Source: Bacteroidales bacterium
GTDB lineage: Bacteria; Bacteroidota; Bacteroidia; Bacteroidales; F082
Direction: 5' to 3'
Assembly (NCBI GenBank): GCA_017460915.1
Contig: JAFUAA010000027.1
Location: forward strand, 1 to 64,000
DNA length: 64,000 nucleotides
Shown: one piece after another, positions 25,682 through 37,887 of the stretch
Position numbering within the stretch: position 1 is the stretch's first letter
Layout of the letters: every line of letters begins with the position of its first letter
The notes under the pieces: generated by a model
The model's database searches: none
Told to the model about the DNA's origin: nothing
Seen by the model: only the letters and a program-made list of their open reading frames with translations
Position numbers and translations under genes: made by a program

Positions 25682-26128
25682 ATGGCAAAAGAAGTAAGCG
25701 GATTAATTAAACTGCAGATTAAAGGAGGAGCCGCGAATCCCGCTCCGCCCGTTGGTCCCGCTTTGGGTTCGAAGGGTGTGAACATCATGGAATTCTGCAA
25801 GCAGTTCAACGCCCGTACACAGGATCAGGCTGGCAAGGTTTTGCCTGTCATCATCACTGTCTATAAGGACAAGTCTTTCGATTTCATCGTGAAGGCTTCG
25901 CCTGTGGCGGTCTCCATCATCGAGGCAGCGAAGATCAAAGGCGGTTCGAAGGAGCCTAACCGTACGAAAGTCGGTTCGTTGACTTGGGACCAAGTGCGTG
26001 AAATCGCCACCAACAAGATGAAGGACATGAATTGCTTCACCGTTGAGTCAGCCATGTCAATGGTTGCTGGTACGGCCCGTAGCATGGGAGTGAGAATTAC
26101 CGGCGAATCACCTTTAAAGAAGGCCTAA
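25682..26128 (+). CDS. rplK: 50S ribosomal protein L11
   Basis: A 148-residue protein. The N-terminal domain contains [20 protein letters not shown]. The C-terminal rRNA-binding domain ends with SMGVRITG. It forms the GTPase-associated centre with L10 and L7/L12, encoded downstream. Confidence 0.98.
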   Translation: MAKEVSGLIKLQIKGGAANPAPPVGPALGSKGVNIMEFCKQFNARTQDQAGKVLPVIITVYKDKSFDFIVKASPVAVSIIEAAKIKGGSKEPNRTKVGSLTWDQVREIATNKMKDMNCFTVESAMSMVAGTARSMGVRITGESPLKKA

Positions 26129-26167
26129 GTGCTTTCAGCATTTGTAGAACAACAAAAAGTTAGTTAA

Positions 26168-26863
26168 ATGTCAAAAGTTACTAAACAGAGGAAAGAAGCT
26201 TTGGCTAAGTTCGACAAAAGCAAGAGTTACTCCTTGAGTGAAGCGGTTGATATCGTAAAACAAATCACTTACACCAAATTCGATGCTTCAGTTGACTTGA
26301 ACATCCGTTTGGGTGTCGACCCCCGTAAAGCCAACCAAATGGTTCGCGGTTCGGTGACATTGCCCCATGGTACGGGTAAAGTCGTGCGCGTCTTGGTTCT
26401 TTGCAACCCTGACAAGGCACAGGAAGCTTTAGACGCTGGTGCTGATTACGTCGGTCTGGATGAGTACATCCAGAAGATTAAAGACGGTTGGACCGATATT
26501 GACGTTGTGATCACCACACCTAACATCATGCCTAAGGTTGGCGCCCTGGGCCGTATTCTCGGTCCCCGTGGCTTGATGCCTAACCCCAAGACAGGGACTG
26601 TTACGATGGAGGTCGGCAAAGCTGTTCAAGAAGTGAAAGCCGGTAAGATCGACTTCAAGGTCGACAAGTACGGCATCATCAACGCAGGAGTCGCCAAAGT
26701 CAGTTTCTCTCCAGAGAAGATTTTTGATAACGCCAAGGAACTGATCCAAACCGTTATCAAGTTGAAACCAGCTGCTGCTAAAGGTACCTATGTGAAGAGC
26801 ATCTATATCTCTAGCACGATGAGCCCGGGTGTGCAGATCGATGTCAAATCAGTAGCAAACTAA
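26168..26863 (+). CDS. rplA: 50S ribosomal protein L1
   Basis: A 231-residue protein of the L1 stalk. It shows [16 protein letters not shown] near the start, the central [21 protein letters not shown] and the C-terminal [16 protein letters not shown]1 can repress its own operon by binding mRNA in other bacteria. No obvious mimic of the rRNA site was searched for here. Confidence 0.98.
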   Translation: MSKVTKQRKEALAKFDKSKSYSLSEAVDIVKQITYTKFDASVDLNIRLGVDPRKANQMVRGSVTLPHGTGKVVRVLVLCNPDKAQEALDAGADYVGLDEYIQKIKDGWTDIDVVITTPNIMPKVGALGRILGPRGLMPNPKTGTVTMEVGKAVQEVKAGKIDFKVDKYGIINAGVAKVSFSPEKIFDNAKELIQTVIKLKPAAAKGTYVKSIYISSTMSPGVQIDVKSVAN

Positions 26864-26883
26864 ATTGAAAGGAAGTTATTGAA

Positions 26884-27405
26884 ATGAGAAAAGAAGATAA
26901 ACAAGTCCTCATCGACTCCATGCTCAGTGAATTGAAGGCCTGCCCCAATTTCTATCTGACCGACATCTCCGACCTCAACGCCGAGAAGACGAATCAGTTG
27001 AGAAGACAGTGCTTCAATAGTGGTGTGAAAATGATCGTTGTGAAGAACGCCTTGTTCCATAAGGCCATGATTCAGATGGACAAGGAGTACGACAAACTGT
27101 ACGATGTTCTGAAAGGATCAACTGCCGTCATGTTTTGCGAGACAGGCAACGCTCCCGCCAAACTGATAAAGAATTTCCGTAAGACCAGTGACCGTCCTAT
27201 CCTGAAGGGCGCATTCATTGAAGAGTGCTGCTATGTTGGTGACGAAATGCTCGACGCCTTGTGCAACATCAAGTCGAAGAACGACCTCATTGCCGACGTC
27301 ATCGCCCTGCTGCAATCGCCGATGAAGAACGTGATCAGCGGCCTGCAATCAGGTGGCCACAAGTTGAGCGGCATCCTCGAGACTTTGTCTGAAAGACCAG
27401 AATAA
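26884..27405 (+). CDS. rplJ: 50S ribosomal protein L10
   Basis: A 173-residue protein that anchors the L7/L12 dimers to the stalk base. The N-terminal rRNA-binding region includes FYLTDISDLNAEKTNQLRRQ. The C-terminal helix (about 135-173) is the L7/L12 docking helix. It sits 20 bases after rplA. Confidence 0.97.
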   Translation: MRKEDKQVLIDSMLSELKACPNFYLTDISDLNAEKTNQLRRQCFNSGVKMIVVKNALFHKAMIQMDKEYDKLYDVLKGSTAVMFCETGNAPAKLIKNFRKTSDRPILKGAFIEECCYVGDEMLDALCNIKSKNDLIADVIALLQSPMKNVISGLQSGGHKLSGILETLSERPE

Positions 27406-27450
27406 TTCAATCATTAAAAGCAAGTATTAACAATTAAAAATAATAGTAAA

Positions 27451-27828
27451 ATGGCAGATCTTAAAGCTTTTGCTGAACAATTAGTTAACCTTACCGTGAA
27501 GGAAGTCAACGAACTGGCTAACATCCTGAAGGAAGAATACGGTATTGAACCCGCAGCCGCCGCTGTCGCTGTTGCTGCTACTGCTGCTGGTGGCGCCGTT
27601 GCCGCTGCTGAAGAAAAGACTTCTTTCGATGTCATCCTGAAGAGCGCTGGCGCTCAGAAGTTGGCAGTCGTGAAGTTGGTGAAGGAACTCACCAGCCTCG
27701 GTTTGAAGGAAGCCAAGGAACTCGTCGACGCAGCTCCTAAGGCCCTGAAGGAAGGCGTGAGCAAAGACGAAGCTAATGCACTGAAGGCTCAACTCGAAGA
27801 GGCCGGTGCAGAGGTGGAAGTGAAGTAA
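27451..27828 (+). CDS. rplL: 50S ribosomal protein L7/L12
   Basis: A 125-residue acidic stalk protein. The N-terminal dimerisation domain is followed by an Ala/Val-rich hinge (about residues 35-52). The C-terminal domain has [24 protein letters not shown] and [10 protein letters not shown], which contacts translation factors. Confidence 0.98.
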   Translation: MADLKAFAEQLVNLTVKEVNELANILKEEYGIEPAAAAVAVAATAAGGAVAAAEEKTSFDVILKSAGAQKLAVVKLVKELTSLGLKEAKELVDAAPKALKEGVSKDEANALKAQLEEAGAEVEVK

Positions 27829-27857
27829 GGATTCATATCCCGTAAATAACGGCATTC

Positions 27858-27915
27858 AACCTCAGTCCCGAAATAGGGGCTGAGGTTTGTGCCGATTTTT
27901 CGCTTTATGCGAAAA
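27858..27915 (+). promoter_or_regulatory. Tandem hairpins in rplL-rpoB intergenic region
   Basis: Hairpin 1: AACCTCAGTCCC (27858-27869) pairs with GGGGCTGAGGTT (27876-27887), with one wobble. Hairpin 2: TTTTCGC (27897-27903) pairs with GCGAAAA (27909-27915). In other bacteria the rplL-rpoB gap holds an attenuator or RNase III site that lowers polymerase synthesis relative to ribosomal proteins. The same job is inferred here. Confidence 0.6.
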
Positions 27916-27970
27916 CTACCCTCTTCGTTTGTTCATCTTTCCCTATTCAACACTTAAAAACAATAATACC

Positions 27971-30900
27971 TTGGCAACAAAATCAACTGAAAGAATTAGC
28001 TTCGCGTCTATCAAGAAGTCGTTCGAATATCCTGATTTTCTGGATATTCAACTTCAGTCATTCCAGGATTTCTTCCAATTGGAAACCAATCCCGACAATA
28101 GGAAAAACGAAGGCCTCTACAAGGTCTTTGCCGAGAATTTCCCAATCACGGACGCAAGAAACAATTTCACCCTCGAATTTCTTGACTACTACATCGACGC
28201 CCCCCGCTACAGCATCGAGGAGTGCATCGAACGTGGACTCACCTATAGCATCCCTCTCAAGGCAAAGCTGAAGCTTTCCTGTAACGATGAGGAACACGAA
28301 GACTTTGAGACCGTCGTGCAAGACGTCTATCTGGGCATGATCCCTTACATGACGCCCCGTGGCACTTTCGTCATCAACGGTGCCGAACGTGTAGTGGTCT
28401 CGCAATTGCACCGTTCACCCGGTGTTTTCTTCGGCCAAAGCCAACATGCCAACGGCACCATGCTGTACTCGGCGCGTATCATCCCGTTCAAAGGTTCGTG
28501 GATGGAGTTCTCGACCGACATCAACAACGTGATGTATGCCTACATTGACCGTAAGAAGAAATTGCCCATCACCACCTTGCTCCGTGCCATCGGCTATGAG
28601 ACCGACAAGGACATCCTCGACATCTTCAACCTCGCTGAGGAGGTGAAGGTCTCGAAGGCTGGCTTGAAGCGCGTGTTGGGCCGTAAGTTGGCCGCACGTG
28701 TCGTGCATACTTACTTGGAGGATTTCGTCAACGAAGACACAGGCGAGTTGACCTCCATTGAGCGTAACGAAATCATCCTCGACCGCGACACCGTGCTTGA
28801 GGACGAGCATATCCAACGCATCGTCGACAGTGGTGTCAAGACCATCTTGCTTCACCCCGAAGCTGAGGCCGACGAAAACAACCGCGTGTCAGATTACTCT
28901 GTCATTTTCAAGACCTTAGAAAAAGATATATGCAACTCCGAGAAGGAGGCTGTCGAATACATCTACCGCCAACTGCGTAATGCCGAGCCGCCCGATGAGG
29001 AAACGGCTCGTGGCATCATCGACAAGCTGTTCTTCTCCGACAAGAGATACGACTTGGGTCTGGTGGGTCGCTACCGCATCAACCGCAAGCTCGGTCTCTC
29101 CATCCCTGACGATGTGAAAGTCCTGACCAAGGAAGACATCATCGCCATCATCAAATATTTGGTCGAACTTCTGAGTAGTAAGGCCGAAATCGACGATATC
29201 GACCACTTGAGCAATCGTCGTATCCGCACCGTGGGCGAACAGCTGCAAGCCCAGTTTGGTGTGGGGTTGGCTCGTATGGCACGCACCATCCGTGAGCGCA
29301 TGAATGTGCGCGACAACGAGGTGTTTACACCTATCGACCTCATCAACGCCAAGACCCTTTCTTCGGTCATCAACTCGTTCTTCGGCACCAACCAGTTGTC
29401 GCAGTTCATGGACCAAACCAACCCGCTTTCGGAAATCACGCACAAGCGCCGTATTTCCGCACTGGGTCCTGGCGGTCTGTCGCGCGACCGTGCCGGTTTC
29501 GAAGTGCGTGACGTGCACTATACGCACTATGGCCGTTTGTGCACGATTGAGACCCCTGAAGGTCCTAACATCGGTCTGATTTCCTCACTCTGCGTGTTCG
29601 CAAAGATCAACAACTTGGGCTTCATCGAGACACCTTATCGCGAGGTGAAAGACGGCGTTGTCGACTTTAAGAAGGCGCCTGTTTATCTGACCGCCGAACT
29701 TGAGGAAGACAAGATTATCGCCCAGGCCACTACGCCTGTCGACGATGATGGCCGTTTCATCGACAAGGAAATCAAGGCACGTTATATCGCTGACTATCCT
29801 ATCGTTGCTCCCGAGGAAATCAACCTGATGGATGTGGGTCCCAACCAGATTGCCTCCATCGCTGCTTCGTTGATTCCGTTCTTGGAGCACGACGACGCCA
29901 ACCGTGCCTTGATGGGTTCGAACATGATGCGTCAGGCTGTACCTTTGATGAATCCCGAAAGTCCTATCGTGGGCACTGGTATCGAACGCTCTGTTGCCAA
30001 GGATTCGCGCGTTCTTATCACTGCCGAAGGCGATGGCGAAGTTATCTTCGTTGATTCCAAGAAGATTACGATCAGGTATAACCGCACGGATGAGCAACGT
30101 CTGGTCAGTTTCGACGACGATGTGAAGACCTATTACCTTACTAAATATGCGCGTACCAACCAAAACACGAGCATCAACATCAAGCCTATCGTGCGCCGTG
30201 GCGACCATGTGACTTTCGGCCAAATCCTGACCGAGGGTTATGCCACGCAGAATGGCGATTTGGCTTTGGGCCGTAACCTGAAAGTGGCTTTCATGCCTTG
30301 GAAGGGTTACAACTACGAGGACGCCATCGTGATTTCGGAACGCATCGTGAAGGAAGACCTGTTCACTTCCATCCACATCGAGGAGTTCACTCTTGAGGTG
30401 CGCGACACGAAGCGCGGTTTGGAAGAACTGACCAACGACATCCCGAACGTGAGTACAGATGCCACCAAGGACTTGGACGAGCACGGTATCATCCGTGTGG
30501 GTGCCGAGGTCAAGGAGGGCGATATTCTTGTCGGTAAGATCACGCCTAAGGGCGAATCGGATCCGACTCCCGAGGAGAAACTGCTCCGCGCCATCTTCGG
30601 CGACAAGGCTGGCGACGTGAAGAACGCTTCGTTGAAGGCTGGCCCTTCGATGAAGGGAGTGGTCATTGGCAAGCGTTTGTTCTCGCGTCTGCAAAAGGAT
30701 CGCAAGGCCCGCGCCAAGGACAAGGAGGACATCGCCAAGATTGACGCCAATTGTAACAAGGAACTGGCTGCCCTGAAGGACGTTCTGATTGAAAAGCTGA
30801 TGACGCTGCTGAACGGCAAGGTTTCGGCAGGTGTGCAGAACAACTTCAAGGAAGTGCTGATTCCCAAGAAAGCCAAGTTCGCGGCCAAAGCCCTTTACGA

Positions 30901-31816
30901 CATCGATTATCTCACCGTCAACCGCACGAAGTGGACTTCTGAGGACAAGGTGAACAAGATGATAGGTGCCATCATTGACAACTATACTGTCAAGTATAAG
31001 GAAATCGAGGGTAAGTACAACCGCGAGAAGTACGTGGCCAGCGTGGGCGACGAGTTGCCGAACGGCATCGTGCAGATGGCTAAGGTCTATGTGGCCAAGA
31101 AACGTAAGTTGATGATTGGCGACAAGATGGCCGGTCGTCACGGCAACAAGGGTATCGTCTCCAAGATTGTCCGTGCCGAAGATATGCCTTTCCTCGCCGA
31201 TGGCACTCCTGTCGACATCGTGCTAAACCCTTTGGGCGTGCCTTCGCGTATGAACTTGGGTCAAATTTACGAGACCGTTTTGGGTTGGGCGGGTCACGAA
31301 CTGGGTTTGAAGTTCGCCACCCCGATCTTCGACGGTGCCACCTTGGAAGAAATCAACGGCTACATGCGCAAGGCCGGTCTGCCCGACAATGGCCGTATGC
31401 AGCTGTATGACGGTGAAACGGGTGAGCCTTTCGACCAACCCGCCACCGTTGGCTACATCTACATGCTGAAGTTGCACCACATGGTTGACGACAAGATGCA
31501 CGCCCGTTCCATCGGACCATACTCCCTGATCACGCAGCAGCCTTTGGGCGGTAAGGCCCAATTTGGGGGCCAACGTTTCGGTGAAATGGAAGTCTGGGCA
31601 CTCGAAGCCTTCGGAGCCAGCAATGTGCTTCAGGAAATCCTGACCGTGAAGTCCGACGACGTCAACGGCCGTGCCAAGGCTTACGAGGCCATTGTGAAGG
31701 GCGACAACATGCCTGTACCGGGCATCCCCGAGTCGTTCAACGTGTTGATCCACGAGCTCCGTGGACTGGGCCTTGAGATTACTTTCAAGGATAAGGATGG
31801 TAAAGTCTTGAATTGA
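27971..31816 (+). CDS. rpoB: DNA-directed RNA polymerase subunit beta
   Basis: 1281 residues from a TTG start at 27971. I prefer this start because conserved beta sequence begins right there ([15 protein letters not shown]). The only longer frame would start at 27887 inside the hairpins and add 28 residues unlike any RpoB. The protein carries the rifampicin-region segment [24 protein letters not shown] and the C-terminal switch [18 protein letters not shown] rare start codon on this gene may help tune expression. rpoC follows after 24 bases. Confidence 0.97.
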   Translation: MATKSTERISFASIKKSFEYPDFLDIQLQSFQDFFQLETNPDNRKNEGLYKVFAENFPITDARNNFTLEFLDYYIDAPRYSIEECIERGLTYSIPLKAKLKLSCNDEEHEDFETVVQDVYLGMIPYMTPRGTFVINGAERVVVSQLHRSPGVFFGQSQHANGTMLYSARIIPFKGSWMEFSTDINNVMYAYIDRKKKLPITTLLRAIGYETDKDILDIFNLAEEVKVSKAGLKRVLGRKLAARVVHTYLEDFVNEDTGELTSIERNEIILDRDTVLEDEHIQRIVDSGVKTILLHPEAEADENNRVSDYSVIFKTLEKDICNSEKEAVEYIYRQLRNAEPPDEETARGIIDKLFFSDKRYDLGLVGRYRINRKLGLSIPDDVKVLTKEDIIAIIKYLVELLSSKAEIDDIDHLSNRRIRTVGEQLQAQFGVGLARMARTIRERMNVRDNEVFTPIDLINAKTLSSVINSFFGTNQLSQFMDQTNPLSEITHKRRISALGPGGLSRDRAGFEVRDVHYTHYGRLCTIETPEGPNIGLISSLCVFAKINNLGFIETPYREVKDGVVDFKKAPVYLTAELEEDKIIAQATTPVDDDGRFIDKEIKARYIADYPIVAPEEINLMDVGPNQIASIAASLIPFLEHDDANRALMGSNMMRQAVPLMNPESPIVGTGIERSVAKDSRVLITAEGDGEVIFVDSKKITIRYNRTDEQRLVSFDDDVKTYYLTKYARTNQNTSINIKPIVRRGDHVTFGQILTEGYATQNGDLALGRNLKVAFMPWKGYNYEDAIVISERIVKEDLFTSIHIEEFTLEVRDTKRGLEELTNDIPNVSTDATKDLDEHGIIRVGAEVKEGDILVGKITPKGESDPTPEEKLLRAIFGDKAGDVKNASLKAGPSMKGVVIGKRLFSRLQKDRKARAKDKEDIAKIDANCNKELAALKDVLIEKLMTLLNGKVSAGVQNNFKEVLIPKKAKFAAKALYDIDYLTVNRTKWTSEDKVNKMIGAIIDNYTVKYKEIEGKYNREKYVASVGDELPNGIVQMAKVYVAKKRKLMIGDKMAGRHGNKGIVSKIVRAEDMPFLADGTPVDIVLNPLGVPSRMNLGQIYETVLGWAGHELGLKFATPIFDGATLEEINGYMRKAGLPDNGRMQLYDGETGEPFDQPATVGYIYMLKLHHMVDDKMHARSIGPYSLITQQPLGGKAQFGGQRFGEMEVWALEAFGASNVLQEILTVKSDDVNGRAKAYEAIVKGDNMPVPGIPESFNVLIHELRGLGLEITFKDKDGKVLN

Positions 31817-31840
31817 AAAAGCTTGTAAAAAATCAGAAAT

Positions 31841-34800
31841 ATGGCAACTAATAATAACGTAAACAGCAATTTTGCTAGCATTACTGTGAGTTTGGCTTCG
31901 CCGGAATCCATCCTTGCCCGTTCGCACGGCGAGGTGCTGAAACCCGAGACCATCAACTACCGCACCTACAAGCCCGAACGCGACGGTTTGTTCTGCGAGA
32001 GGATTTTCGGCCCTGTGAAGGACTGGGAGTGCCATTGCGGTAAATACAAGCGCATCCGTTATAAGAACATCATCTGCGACCACTGCGGTGTTGAGGTGAC
32101 CGAGAAGAAAGTCCGCCGTGAGCGCATGGGCCACATCTCTTTGGTGGTGCCCGTCGCCCACATTTGGTATTTCCGCTCGCTGCCCAACAAGATTGGCGCC
32201 TTGCTCGGCATCCCGACCAAGAAACTTGATGCCATCATCTATTACGAACGTTACATCGTGATACAAGGCGGTATCTTGGAAGGCCGTGAAATCCCGAACG
32301 ACGCCGAAGGCCGCAAGGTGACCAGATACGAATTCCTGAGCGAGGAGGAATACCTCGACCTGATGGAGATGGTTCCAATCGAGAACCAGTACCTGCCTGA
32401 CGACGACCCGAACAAGTTCGTCGCCAAGATGGGCGCCGATGCCCTTTTCGACCTGTTGTCGCGCCTCAACATCGATGAGGAAGCCAACCGTCTGCGTGCC
32501 GAAGCCAACGAGGTGAAGGCCCAACAGCGCAAGCAGGACTTGCTGAAGCGCTTGCAGGTGTTTGAGGCTTTCCGTGAGGCTAACAACCATATCGAAAACC
32601 GTCCCGAATGGATGATTGTGAAAGTGGTGCCGGTGATTCCGCCGGAGCTCCGCCCGCTTGTCCCGTTGGATGGCGGCCGCTTCGCCACCTCCGACCTGAA
32701 CGACCTCTATCGCCGTGTCATCATCCGCAACAACCGTCTGAAGCGTCTGATTGAAATCAACGCCCCTGACGTCATCATGCGTAACGAGAAACGTATGTTG
32801 CAGGAAGCCGTCGACTCGTTGTTCGACAACTCACGCAAGTCGAGTGCGGTGAAGACCGACTCGAACCGTCCGCTGAAGTCGTTGAGCGACAGCCTGAAAG
32901 GTAAGCAAGGTCGTTTCCGTCAGAACCTGCTCGGTAAGCGTGTCGACTACTCTGGTCGTTCCGTTATCGTGGTCGGTCCCGACTTGAACATGAACGAGTG
33001 CGGTTTGCCTAAGGACATGGCCGCCGAACTGTTCAAGCCATTCGTGATTCGCAAACTCATCGAGCGTGGCATCGTCAAGACCGTGAAATCGGCCAAGAAG
33101 ATTGTCGACCGCAAGGATCCCGTCGTATGGGACATCCTCGAAAACATCCTGAAGGGTCACCCGATTCTGCTGAACCGTGCTCCTACGCTGCACCGTCTGG
33201 GCATCCAGGCTTTCCAGCCGAAGCTCATCGAAGGTAAAGCCATCCGTCTGCACCCGTTGGTGTGTACGGCTTTCAATGCCGACTTCGACGGTGACCAGAT
33301 GGCCGTCCACGTACCGCTGGGTAATGCTGCTGTGCTGGAAGCCCAGATTTTGATGCTGGCTTCACACAATATCCTGAATCCTTCTAATGGTGCGCCTATC
33401 ACGCTGCCTTCGCAAGACATGGTTCTGGGTTTGTACTATATCACCAAGCCTCGTAAGAGCACGCCTGACCATCCCGTGAAGGGCGAAGGCATGTCGTTCT
33501 ATTCACCGGAAGAGGTCATCATCGCCCATAATGAGGGACGTGCCGATATGCACGCTGTCATTAAGGTGAGGGTGAACGTCCGCGAGGACGACAAGCTCGT
33601 CAAGAAGCTGGTGGAGACCACCGTAGGTCGTGTCATCTTTAACCAGGTCGTTCCTGATGACTATGGCTTCATCAACGAGCTGCTGACCAAGAAGTCGCTC
33701 CGTTCCATCGTGGGCGACATGGTGCGAATGGAAGGCACTGCCGTTACCACCAAGTTCCTTGACGATATCAAGAACATGGGTTACTATCAAGCCTATAAGG
33801 GCGGCTTGTCCTTCAATTTGGGTAACGTTCTGGTGCCGCAGATGAAGGGCAACCTCATCAACGAGGCCAATGCACAAGCATCGCAAATCCGTGAATACGA
33901 GAAGATGGGCTTCATGGGCCCGAATGAGCGTTACAACCAGATCGTTGACCTTTGGACCGACGTCAACGCCAAACTCACCCAAGAGGTGATGAAGGTGTTG
34001 TCGACCGACGACCAGGGCTTCAATCCTGTGTATATGATGCTTCACTCTGGTGCTCGTGGTTCCGAGGCTCAGGTGTCGCAATTGTGCGGCATGAGAGGTC
34101 TGATGGCCAAGCCTATGAAGGCTGGCTCGGGCGGCTCTGAAATCATCGAGAACCCGATTCTTTCCAACTTCCAGGAAGGTCTGTCGGTGTTGGAGTACTT
34201 CATCTCCACGCACGGTGCCCGTAAGGGTCTGGCCGATACCGCTCTGAAGACCGCTGACGCTGGTTACTTGACCCGTCGTCTGGTCGATGTGGCGCACGAT
34301 GTCATCATCACTGAGAAGGACTGCGGCACGCTTCGTGGCATGACCATTTCGCGTGGTGAGGAAATCAAGGAACCTGGCAAGCACTCCTTGTTATATGACC
34401 GTATCCTTGGCCGTGTGGCTTTGCATGATGTGTTCCATCCCCAAACGGGCGAACTCATCGCCGCCAGCGGTCAGGAAATTAATGAGACCCTTGCCGAGGC
34501 TATTGACGAGTCGCCGTTGGAGAGCGTCGATATCCGTTCCGTGTTGACTTGCGAGTCGAAGCGTGGCGTGTGCGCCAACTGCTATGGCCGTAACCTGTCG
34601 TCGAGCAAGCTGGTGCAGAAAGGTGAGGCTGTGGGCGTCATCGCTGCACAGTCCATCGGTGAGCCTGGCACCCAGCTGACCCTACGAACCTTCCACCAAG
34701 GTGGTAAGGCTTCGAAGGGTTTGGTGGCCAATAGCACCGAAGCCAAGTACGACGGCTATCTCGAAATCGACGAACTCCGTTCCGTGGAGGTCGACAAGGA

Positions 34801-36151
34801 AGGCGACAGCTATCAAATCGTTATCGGTCGCTCGGCTGAATTGAAGCTGCACGACAACAATACCGACGTCGTTCTGATGACGACCAACATCCCTTATGGT
34901 GCCAAGTTGTTCTTCAAGGCTGGCGATCAGGTGAAAAAGGGAGACAAGATTTGCGAATGGGATCCCTACAATGCGACGATTATCTCCGAGCATAGCGGTA
35001 AGGTGCGCTTCCAGAACGTTATCGAAGGCGTGACCTACCGTAACGAGACCATCGCTGAGACGGGCTTCAACGAGCGCGTCATCATTGAGGGTAGGAGAGG
35101 TGCCAAGAATCCGCTCATCGACATCGTTGATGAAAACGGCGAGACCATCGTTTCCTATGACTTGCCTGTGGACGCTCACGTCGTCGTCGAAGAAGGCGAT
35201 GCGATTGCCGCTGGCGACCAGTTGGTGCGTATCCCGCGTAACGTTTCGGGCGGTGGCGATATCACGGGCGGTCTGCCGCGTGTGCAAGAGCTGTTCGAGG
35301 CCCGTAACTCCATCGACCCCGCTGTGGTTTCCGAAATCGACGGTATCGTCCATCTTGAGAAGAAGTTGAAGCGCGGCAACCGTGAGGTCGTCGTGACGGC
35401 CAAGACGGGCGAGGAGAAACGTTACCTCATCCCGACTTCGAAGCAGATTTTGGCTCAGGAGAACGACTTCGTGAAGGCGGGTCAACCGCTTTCGGAAGGT
35501 GTCATCACGCCTGCCAGCATCTTGGCCATCATGGGCCCGATGAAGGTGCAGGAATATATCGTCAACGAGGCACAGAGCGTGTACCGTCAGCAAGGTGTGG
35601 TCATCAACGACAAGCATTTTGAGGTCATCGTGCGTCAGATGATGCGTAAGGTTGAAATCATCGACCCGGGCGACACCCGCTTCCTGCAAGGCGAGTTGGT
35701 AAACAAACTGACTTTCCAGGCGGAGAATGACGACATTTACGGTAAGTTCTTCGTTGAGGACAAGGGTGCTTCCGAGAAGCTGCAGGCGGGCGAAATCGTC
35801 TCTGCCATGAAGTTGCGTGAGGAAGAATCTGCGCTGAAGCGTAAGGACTTGGCGTTGCCCACCGTGCGCCCGGCGCGTCCGGCCACGGCTACCCAGGTGC
35901 TGCAAGGTATCACCCGCGCTGCTTTGGCTACCGACAGCTTCATCTCGGCTGCCTCCTTCCAGGAGACTACCAAGGTGCTGACCAACGCTGCCATCGCCGC
36001 CAAGAGCGACTTCCTGCTTGGCATGAAGGAGAATGTGATTGTCGGTCACAAGATTCCTGCCGGAACGGGTCTGCGCGAATACGAGGACTTGATTGTGGGT
36101 TCCCGCGACGAATACGAGGAGCTGCAAGAAAAGGCCGGTAATAATGAGTAA
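31841..36151 (+). CDS. rpoC: DNA-directed RNA polymerase subunit beta'
   Basis: 1436 residues. The N-terminal zinc ribbon is visible ([20 protein letters not shown]). The catalytic NADFDGDQM begins at residue 479, with Asp481, Asp483 and Asp485 binding Mg. The second zinc site lies in [13 protein letters not shown]. It closes the translation/transcription operon and is followed by a terminator and a DUF3467 gene. Confidence 0.99.
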   Translation: MATNNNVNSNFASITVSLASPESILARSHGEVLKPETINYRTYKPERDGLFCERIFGPVKDWECHCGKYKRIRYKNIICDHCGVEVTEKKVRRERMGHISLVVPVAHIWYFRSLPNKIGALLGIPTKKLDAIIYYERYIVIQGGILEGREIPNDAEGRKVTRYEFLSEEEYLDLMEMVPIENQYLPDDDPNKFVAKMGADALFDLLSRLNIDEEANRLRAEANEVKAQQRKQDLLKRLQVFEAFREANNHIENRPEWMIVKVVPVIPPELRPLVPLDGGRFATSDLNDLYRRVIIRNNRLKRLIEINAPDVIMRNEKRMLQEAVDSLFDNSRKSSAVKTDSNRPLKSLSDSLKGKQGRFRQNLLGKRVDYSGRSVIVVGPDLNMNECGLPKDMAAELFKPFVIRKLIERGIVKTVKSAKKIVDRKDPVVWDILENILKGHPILLNRAPTLHRLGIQAFQPKLIEGKAIRLHPLVCTAFNADFDGDQMAVHVPLGNAAVLEAQILMLASHNILNPSNGAPITLPSQDMVLGLYYITKPRKSTPDHPVKGEGMSFYSPEEVIIAHNEGRADMHAVIKVRVNVREDDKLVKKLVETTVGRVIFNQVVPDDYGFINELLTKKSLRSIVGDMVRMEGTAVTTKFLDDIKNMGYYQAYKGGLSFNLGNVLVPQMKGNLINEANAQASQIREYEKMGFMGPNERYNQIVDLWTDVNAKLTQEVMKVLSTDDQGFNPVYMMLHSGARGSEAQVSQLCGMRGLMAKPMKAGSGGSEIIENPILSNFQEGLSVLEYFISTHGARKGLADTALKTADAGYLTRRLVDVAHDVIITEKDCGTLRGMTISRGEEIKEPGKHSLLYDRILGRVALHDVFHPQTGELIAASGQEINETLAEAIDESPLESVDIRSVLTCESKRGVCANCYGRNLSSSKLVQKGEAVGVIAAQSIGEPGTQLTLRTFHQGGKASKGLVANSTEAKYDGYLEIDELRSVEVDKEGDSYQIVIGRSAELKLHDNNTDVVLMTTNIPYGAKLFFKAGDQVKKGDKICEWDPYNATIISEHSGKVRFQNVIEGVTYRNETIAETGFNERVIIEGRRGAKNPLIDIVDENGETIVSYDLPVDAHVVVEEGDAIAAGDQLVRIPRNVSGGGDITGGLPRVQELFEARNSIDPAVVSEIDGIVHLEKKLKRGNREVVVTAKTGEEKRYLIPTSKQILAQENDFVKAGQPLSEGVITPASILAIMGPMKVQEYIVNEAQSVYRQQGVVINDKHFEVIVRQMMRKVEIIDPGDTRFLQGELVNKLTFQAENDDIYGKFFVEDKGASEKLQAGEIVSAMKLREEESALKRKDLALPTVRPARPATATQVLQGITRAALATDSFISAASFQETTKVLTNAAIAAKSDFLLGMKENVIVGHKIPAGTGLREYEDLIVGSRDEYEELQEKAGNNE

Positions 36152-36161
36152 AAACAACATT

Positions 36162-36196
36162 ATGGGGACGGCCAACGGGTTGTCCCCATTTTTTAT
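36162..36196 (+). terminator. Terminator after rpoC
   Basis: ATGGGGAC (36162-36169) pairs with GTCCCCAT (36182-36189), followed by TTTTTTATA. Confidence 0.85.
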
Positions 36197-36207
36197 ATGT
36201 AAACACT

Positions 36208-36516
36208 ATGGACAACAATCAGAAAAACCAATTGAATATCGAAATCAGTGATGAAGTGGCCGAGGGCACATATTCCAATCTGGCCATCATCACCCACTCG
36301 CCCAATGAGTTCTTAGTCGACTTTGCCCAAATGATGCCAGGCACGCCCAAGGCCAAGGTGCGTTCGAGAGTCATCTTGAACCCCGTGAACGCCAAGCGTC
36401 TGTATAAGGCTTTGGCCGACAACATCGCGAAATACGAGCAACAGTTTGGCACCATCCAGGACTTGGGCAGCAATGTCGCCCAATTCCCGATGGGAACGCC
36501 TACGGCACAAGCTTGA
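36208..36516 (+). CDS. DUF3467 domain protein
   Basis: A 102-residue soluble protein with the conserved core GTYSNLAIITHSPNEFLVDF and AKVRSRVILNPVNAKR of DUF3467. The gene is a regular neighbour of rpoC in Bacteroidota, which suggests a link to transcription or translation, but no function is established to my knowledge. It begins 57 bases after rpoC, beyond a terminator, so it may depend on read-through. A second terminator follows it. Confidence 0.92.
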   Translation: MDNNQKNQLNIEISDEVAEGTYSNLAIITHSPNEFLVDFAQMMPGTPKAKVRSRVILNPVNAKRLYKALADNIAKYEQQFGTIQDLGSNVAQFPMGTPTAQA

Positions 36517-36544
36517 GTGTCGGTAGATTATATTTGTTATCGTG

Positions 36545-36573
36545 AAAAATGCACCGGATTTGGTGCATTTTTT
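36545..36573 (+). terminator. Terminator after DUF3467 gene
   Basis: AAAAATGCACC pairs with GGTGCATTTTT around a 6-base loop, with the T-run at the end. Confidence 0.88.
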
Positions 36574-36624
36574 GTTGAGATTGGTCTTGCAAATTCCATT
36601 ATCAAACGAGAAATGACGGTATAA

Positions 36625-37622
36625 TGGACAAAATTAGGCTGTTTATGAGTCGATGCTTTCAAGTGGACAAGAATTAGGCTGATAATTGTCGTTGGATTTG
36701 CGCGTAAGGGGAAGTGTTTTTTCTATCTTCGTCCCGCCAACCGAAGCGGAGGCGGGCTCTTCTGGGGACAACCCGCCAAGGAATAGGTTGGCCAGACACG
36801 ACGAAAGAAGTGCGCAAGGGTGACCCGCAAAGGCCACCCTTCATTTGGCGGACTGCCATGCCTTGCCCTCAAAGGCGCTATTCTCCTATGGCGCATACTC
36901 AAGCATGGAAGTATCCGTCTATCAGCTTCTTCTTCCGTCCGACAGACAATCCGTTGTGGTTCCGCAACTTGTTCTTCAAGTCAGAGAACTGGCCGTCGAG
37001 CGTGTTAGTGGTGTGTTGGGTATGCCAAGCTTCTTCTAGTGCTCGAACAGGAATAGGCGCGGCAGGTTGTTGCGCAGGCTTCTGTAAGCGCTTCTCAAGG
37101 GCTTGTGGGTGTAGAAGGTCATGCACGCTGAGGCCGCGTGTCGCAATCTCGGCCATCCCTGACACATACCCTTCCGCGGTCTCGCTCTTCACGTACTTCT
37201 TCAACAGCACCATTCCATCCATGCTGTTCTTGAACACCATCACGCCGAACTTCCGCCCGAAGTATGTGGTGTCCATCACTATGTTGGTCAAGGGTGAGAA
37301 CTCATTCGAGCGGCTTGGACACACCTTGTCCAGACACCTTTGTGTCGTCTTCGTCGAGCACCCGTACTTCCTGGCCAACTGCTCGTAGGTCTGCTTGTCT
37401 TCGAGGTACTCGGTGAAAATGGCTTGGGAATTCCGTCTCTCCGCTTCAAGGAATTGCTTCCCGCAAGCATGGCATTTGTACAACAGCAGCCCGTTTACCA
37501 TGTCGTTTCTCTTCGTGATTGGGCTGCCACGGTGTATACACTTTTTTGTTCATAACCTTTGAGCGCCCCTCAACACCTGTTATTACAACGCTTCCCGAAA
37601 ATCTCAGCCTAATTTTTGTCCA
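36625..37622 (-). mobile_element. Decayed insertion sequence with 19-bp inverted ends
   Basis: Outer ends are TGGACAAGAATTAGGCTGA (36664-36682) and, inverted at 37604-37622, TGGACAAAAATTAGGCTGA, with one mismatch. A second left-end-like copy, TGGACAAAATTAGGCTG, sits at 36625-36641. The transposase inside is frameshifted and internally deleted. About 215 bases between its stop and the left end are non-coding and G/C-rich, with inverted repeats such as GGGTGG...CCACCC. No clear target duplication was seen. Confidence 0.75.
36899..37553 (-). pseudogene. Truncated transposase, IS256-like Zn-binding variant
   Basis: The surviving frame shows an N-terminal zinc-finger-like stretch (CHACGKQF), an HTH (TYEQLARKYGCS), a first catalytic Asp (VMDTTYFGR) and the C-terminal NTLDGQFSDLKNKLRNH. 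The middle of the catalytic core expected between these blocks is missing, so there is a large in-frame deletion. The likely original start is the ATG at 37553. A six-A run right after it appears to hold one base too many, putting the start out of frame with the first zinc-finger half (CIHRGSP). The family is recalled from similar Bacteroidales transposases. Not expected to be active. Confidence 0.75.
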
Positions 37623-37835
37623 TTAGCCCGAAAGTGTCCAGTTTTTCGGGTACTCCAAGGAGACGCAAGATCGCTTTATATCAATATGATATTTAATCAG
37701 CTGTCTTCTCTTTTGTTTGTTCTTTTTAGTTCGTCCAAGGGCGATATTTATTGAAGGCAAAGATAGAAAAAAATCAATAAGGAATGTGTGCAAAAATCTC
37801 GAAGGCAAATAATATGGGTCTTTGGCCTAAATTTC

Positions 37836-37873
37836 GCCAAGTTCCCAAATGAAATCGTGCCAAGTTCCCAAAT
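37836..37873 (+). repeat. 15-base direct repeat, candidate operator
   Basis: GCCAAGTTCCCAAAT occurs twice, at 37836-37850 and 37859-37873, a 23-base period or about two helical turns. It ends 15 bases before the -33 element of the following promoter. This and the next entry are the only clear structure in the 340 bases between the insertion sequence and the ATPase pseudogene, apart from a short palindrome at 37678-37692. Confidence 0.45.
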
Positions 37874-37887
37874 AGGGATGAAAAACC

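Noticed and set aside
29585-31141. Long open frame (518 codons) antisense to rpoB
   Set aside because: It is a by-product of codon bias in a highly expressed gene. The product has no family-like motifs and rpoB is certain.
34682-36175. Long open frame (497 codons) antisense to rpoC
   Set aside because: Same cause; no promoter, no recognisable protein, rpoC is certain.
36714-37388. Plus-strand 224-codon frame across the insertion sequence
   Set aside because: It is the shadow of the transposase on the other strand; the minus-strand frame has the zinc-finger and HTH motifs.
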